Origin: Siphonodentalium dalli
Taxonomy: Eukaryota > Mollusca > Scaphopoda > Gadilida > Siphonodentaliidae
Direction of reading: 5' to 3'
Assembly (NCBI GenBank): GCA_032622095.1
Contig: CP136061.1
Coordinates: 50,667,762-50,731,761, forward strand
Length of the DNA stretch: 64,000 nucleotides
Part shown: piece by piece, positions 61,382-64,000 of the stretch
Layout: the number at the start of each line of letters is the position of its first letter
How positions within the stretch are numbered: position 1 is the stretch's first letter
Program-made: the position numbers and the translations under genes
The notes under the pieces: model-generated
Seen by the model: only the letters and a program-made list of their open reading frames with translations
Told to the model about the DNA's origin: nothing
Database searches by the model: none

Positions 61382-64000
61382 CTTGTACGCCCGATACTGT
61401 GATGCTTGAACCTGTACGCCCGATACTGTGATGCTTGAACCTGTACGCCCGATACTGTGATGCTTGAACCTGTACGCCCGATACTGTGATGCTTGAACCT
61501 GTACACCCGATACTGTGATGCTTGAACCTGTACACCCGATACTGTGATGCTTGAACCTGTACGCCCGATACTGTGATGCTTGAACCTGTACGCCCGATAC
61601 TGTGATGCTTGAACCTGTACGCCCGATACTGTGATGCTTGAACCTGTACGCCCGACCGATCATGTGTTGCTTGAACCTGTACGCCCGATACTGTGATGCT
61701 TGAACCTGTACGCCCGATACTGTGATGCTTGAACCTGTACGCCCGATACTGTGATGCTTGAACCTGTACGCCCGATACTGTGATGCTTGAACCTGTACGC
61801 CCGATACTGTGATGCTTGAACCTGTACGCCCGATACTGTGATGCTTGAACCTGTACGCCCGATACTGTGATGCTTGAACCTGTACGCCCGATACTGTGAT
61901 GCTTGAACCTGTACGCCCGATACTGTGGTGCTTGAACCTGTACGCTCGATACTGTGATGCTTGAACCTGTACGCCCGATCCTGTGATGCTTGAACCTGTA
62001 CGCCCGATACTGTGATGCTTGAACCTGTACGCCCGATACTGTGATGCTTGAACCTGTACGCCCGATACTGTGATGCTCGAACCTGTACGCCCGATCATGT
62101 GATGCTTGAACCTGTACGCCCGATACTGTGATGCTTGAACCTGTACGCCCGATCCTGTGATGCTTGATCCTGTACGCCCGATACTGTGATGCTTGATCCT
62201 ATACGCCCGATACTGTGATGCTTGAACCTATACGCCCGATACTGTGATGCTTGAACCTGTACACCCGATCATGTGATGCTCGAACCTGTACGCCCGATAC
62301 TGTGATGCTCGAACCTGTACGCCCGATCCCGTGATAATTGAACCTGTACGCCCGATACTGTGATGCTTGAACCTGTACGCCCGATCCTGTGATGCTTGAA
62401 CCTGTACGCCCGATACTGTGATACTTGAACCTGTACGCCCGATACTGTGATGCTTGAAGCTGTATGCTCGATCCCGTGATGCTTGAACCTGTACGCCCGA
62501 TACTGTGATGCTTGAACCTGTACGCCCGATCATGTGATGCTTGAACCTGTACGCCCGATCATGTGATGCTTGAACCTGTACGCCCGATCCTGTGTTGCTT
62601 GAACCTGTACGCCCGATCCTGTGATGCTCGAACCTGTACGCCCGATCCTGTGATGCTCGAACCTGTACGCCCGATAATGTGATGCTTGAACCTGTACGCC
62701 CGATACTGTGATGCTTGAACCTGTACGCCCGATACTGTGATGCTTGAACCTGTACGCCCGATACTGTGATGCTTGAACCTGTACGCCCGATACTGTGTTG
62801 CTTGAACCTGTACGCCCGATACTGTGATGCTTGAACCTGTACGCCCGATAATGTGATGCTTGAACCTGTACACCCGATACTGTGATGCTCGAACCTGTAC
62901 GCCCGATACTGTGATGCTTGAACCTGTACGCCCGATCCTGTGTTGCTTGAACCTGTACGCCCGATAATGTGATGCTTGAACCTGTACACCCGATACTGTG
63001 TTGCTTGAACCTGTACGCCCGATACTGTGATGCTTGAACCTGTACGCCCGATACTATGATGCTTGAACCTGTACGCCCGATCCTGTGATGCTTGAACCTG
63101 TACAACCGATCCTGTGATGCTTGAACCTGTACGCCCGATAATGTGATGCTTGAACCTGTACACCCGATACTGTGATGCTCGAACCTGTACGCCCGATACT
63201 GTGATGCTTGAACCTGTACGCCCGATCCTGTGTTGCTTGAACCTGTACGCCCGATAATGTGATGCTTGAACCTGTACACCCGATACTGTGTTGCTTGAAC
63301 CTGTACGCCCGATACCGTGTTGCTTGAACCTGTACGCCCGATACTGTGATGCTTGAACCTGTACGCCCGATACTATGATGCTTGAACCTGTACGCCCGAT
63401 ACTGTGATGCTTGAACCTGTACGCCCGATCCTGTGATGCTTGAACCTGTACGCCCGATCCTGTGATGCTTGAACCTGTACGCCCGATACTGTGATGCTTG
63501 AACCTGTACGCCCGACCGATCCTGTGATGCTTGAACCTGTACGCTCGATACTGTGATGCTTGAACCTGTACGCCCGATAATGTGATGCTTGAACCTGTAC
63601 GCCCGATACTGTGATGCTTGAACCTGTACGCCCGATCCTGTGATGCTTGAACCTGTACGCCCGATACTGTGATGCTTGAACCTGTACGCCCGATACTGTG
63701 ATACTTGAACCTGTACGCCCGATCCTGTGATGCTTGAACCTGTACGCCCGATACTGTGATGCTTGAACCTGTACGCCCGATACTGTGATGCTTGAACCTG
63801 TACGCCCGATACTGTGATGCTTGAACCTGTACGCCCGATACTGTGATGCTCGAACCTGTACGCCCCCCGATACTGTGATGCTTGAACCTGTACGTCCGAC
63901 CGATCCTGTGATGCTTGAACCTGTACGCCCGATCCTGTGATGCTTGAACCTGTACGCCCGATACTGTGTTGCACGAACCTGTACGCCCGATACTGTGATG
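61382..64000. repeat. 29-bp satellite, about 90 units, continues past the window
   Basis: The first 20 bases of the unit are GTACGCCCGATACTGTGATG. The main variable site is CCCGAT followed by ACTG, CCTG, AATG or CATG; others are GATGCTT/GTTGCTT and GCTTGAA/GCTCGAA. A few units carry a four-base CGAC insertion (about 61653, 63515, 63898) or extra C (63865). The unit length is not a multiple of 3 and has no stop in any - strand frame, so several overlapping - strand open frames of 104 to 311 codons appear. They are repeat products. Confidence 0.97.

Noticed and set aside
61370-63974. Overlapping - strand open frames of 104-311 codons
   Set aside because: All are translations of the 29-bp satellite, which has no stop in any - strand frame. 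They are periodic (29 residues) and overlap in different frames.

Overview
This is eukaryotic, animal genomic DNA. It has spliced genes with GT-AG introns, AATAAA signals, LINE and LTR retroelements, several TIR/MITE families and long minisatellites. No prokaryotic gene organisation is present. The repeat and LINE types suggest a marine lophotrochozoan, most likely a mollusc; that is an inference and the species cannot be named from this window.

Two conserved protein-coding genes can be read exon by exon. The 3' part of MPC1 (mitochondrial pyruvate carrier 1) lies on the + strand at 972-8388: three in-phase exons, with the first exon or exons upstream of the window. A complete CHMP2B (ESCRT-III subunit) lies on the - strand at 43109-30859: eight exons, 213 residues, the same length I recall for human CHMP2B. 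The two genes converge. They share no pathway, so the layout is an ordinary gene neighbourhood. The roughly 22 kb between them and all the longer introns are filled with repeats.

The repeats fall into families seen more than once in the window. Family A and A' are TTAA-flanked MITEs, each carrying paired hairpins with a shared core. Family B is a palindromic hAT-like MITE with 8-bp target duplications and short and long forms. Family C is a near-perfect 168-218 bp palindrome with TA/CAGT ends. Family D has TTAA and AAAGGGGTACTGTAC ends. Family E is a single perfect palindrome with TTAACCCTTTC ends. Family F has TTAACC-TTTC ends and a tandemly amplified end. Family G is a short palindrome. Several singletons (H-L) are also described.

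From 44.5 to 54.6 kb lies a degraded MULE-type transposase gene. Its intron holds a Ty3/gypsy-like LTR element (46439-52292), and its next exon is cut by a 5'-truncated LINE on the opposite strand (52513-54617). From 54.8 to 61.4 kb are a 1.9 kb TIR element, hairpins and LINE remnants. The last 2.6 kb is a 29-bp satellite that runs off the window. A second coding-looking minisatellite (42 bp x about 26) sits in CHMP2B intron 2.

No tRNA, rRNA, CRISPR array or intact autonomous transposon was found.
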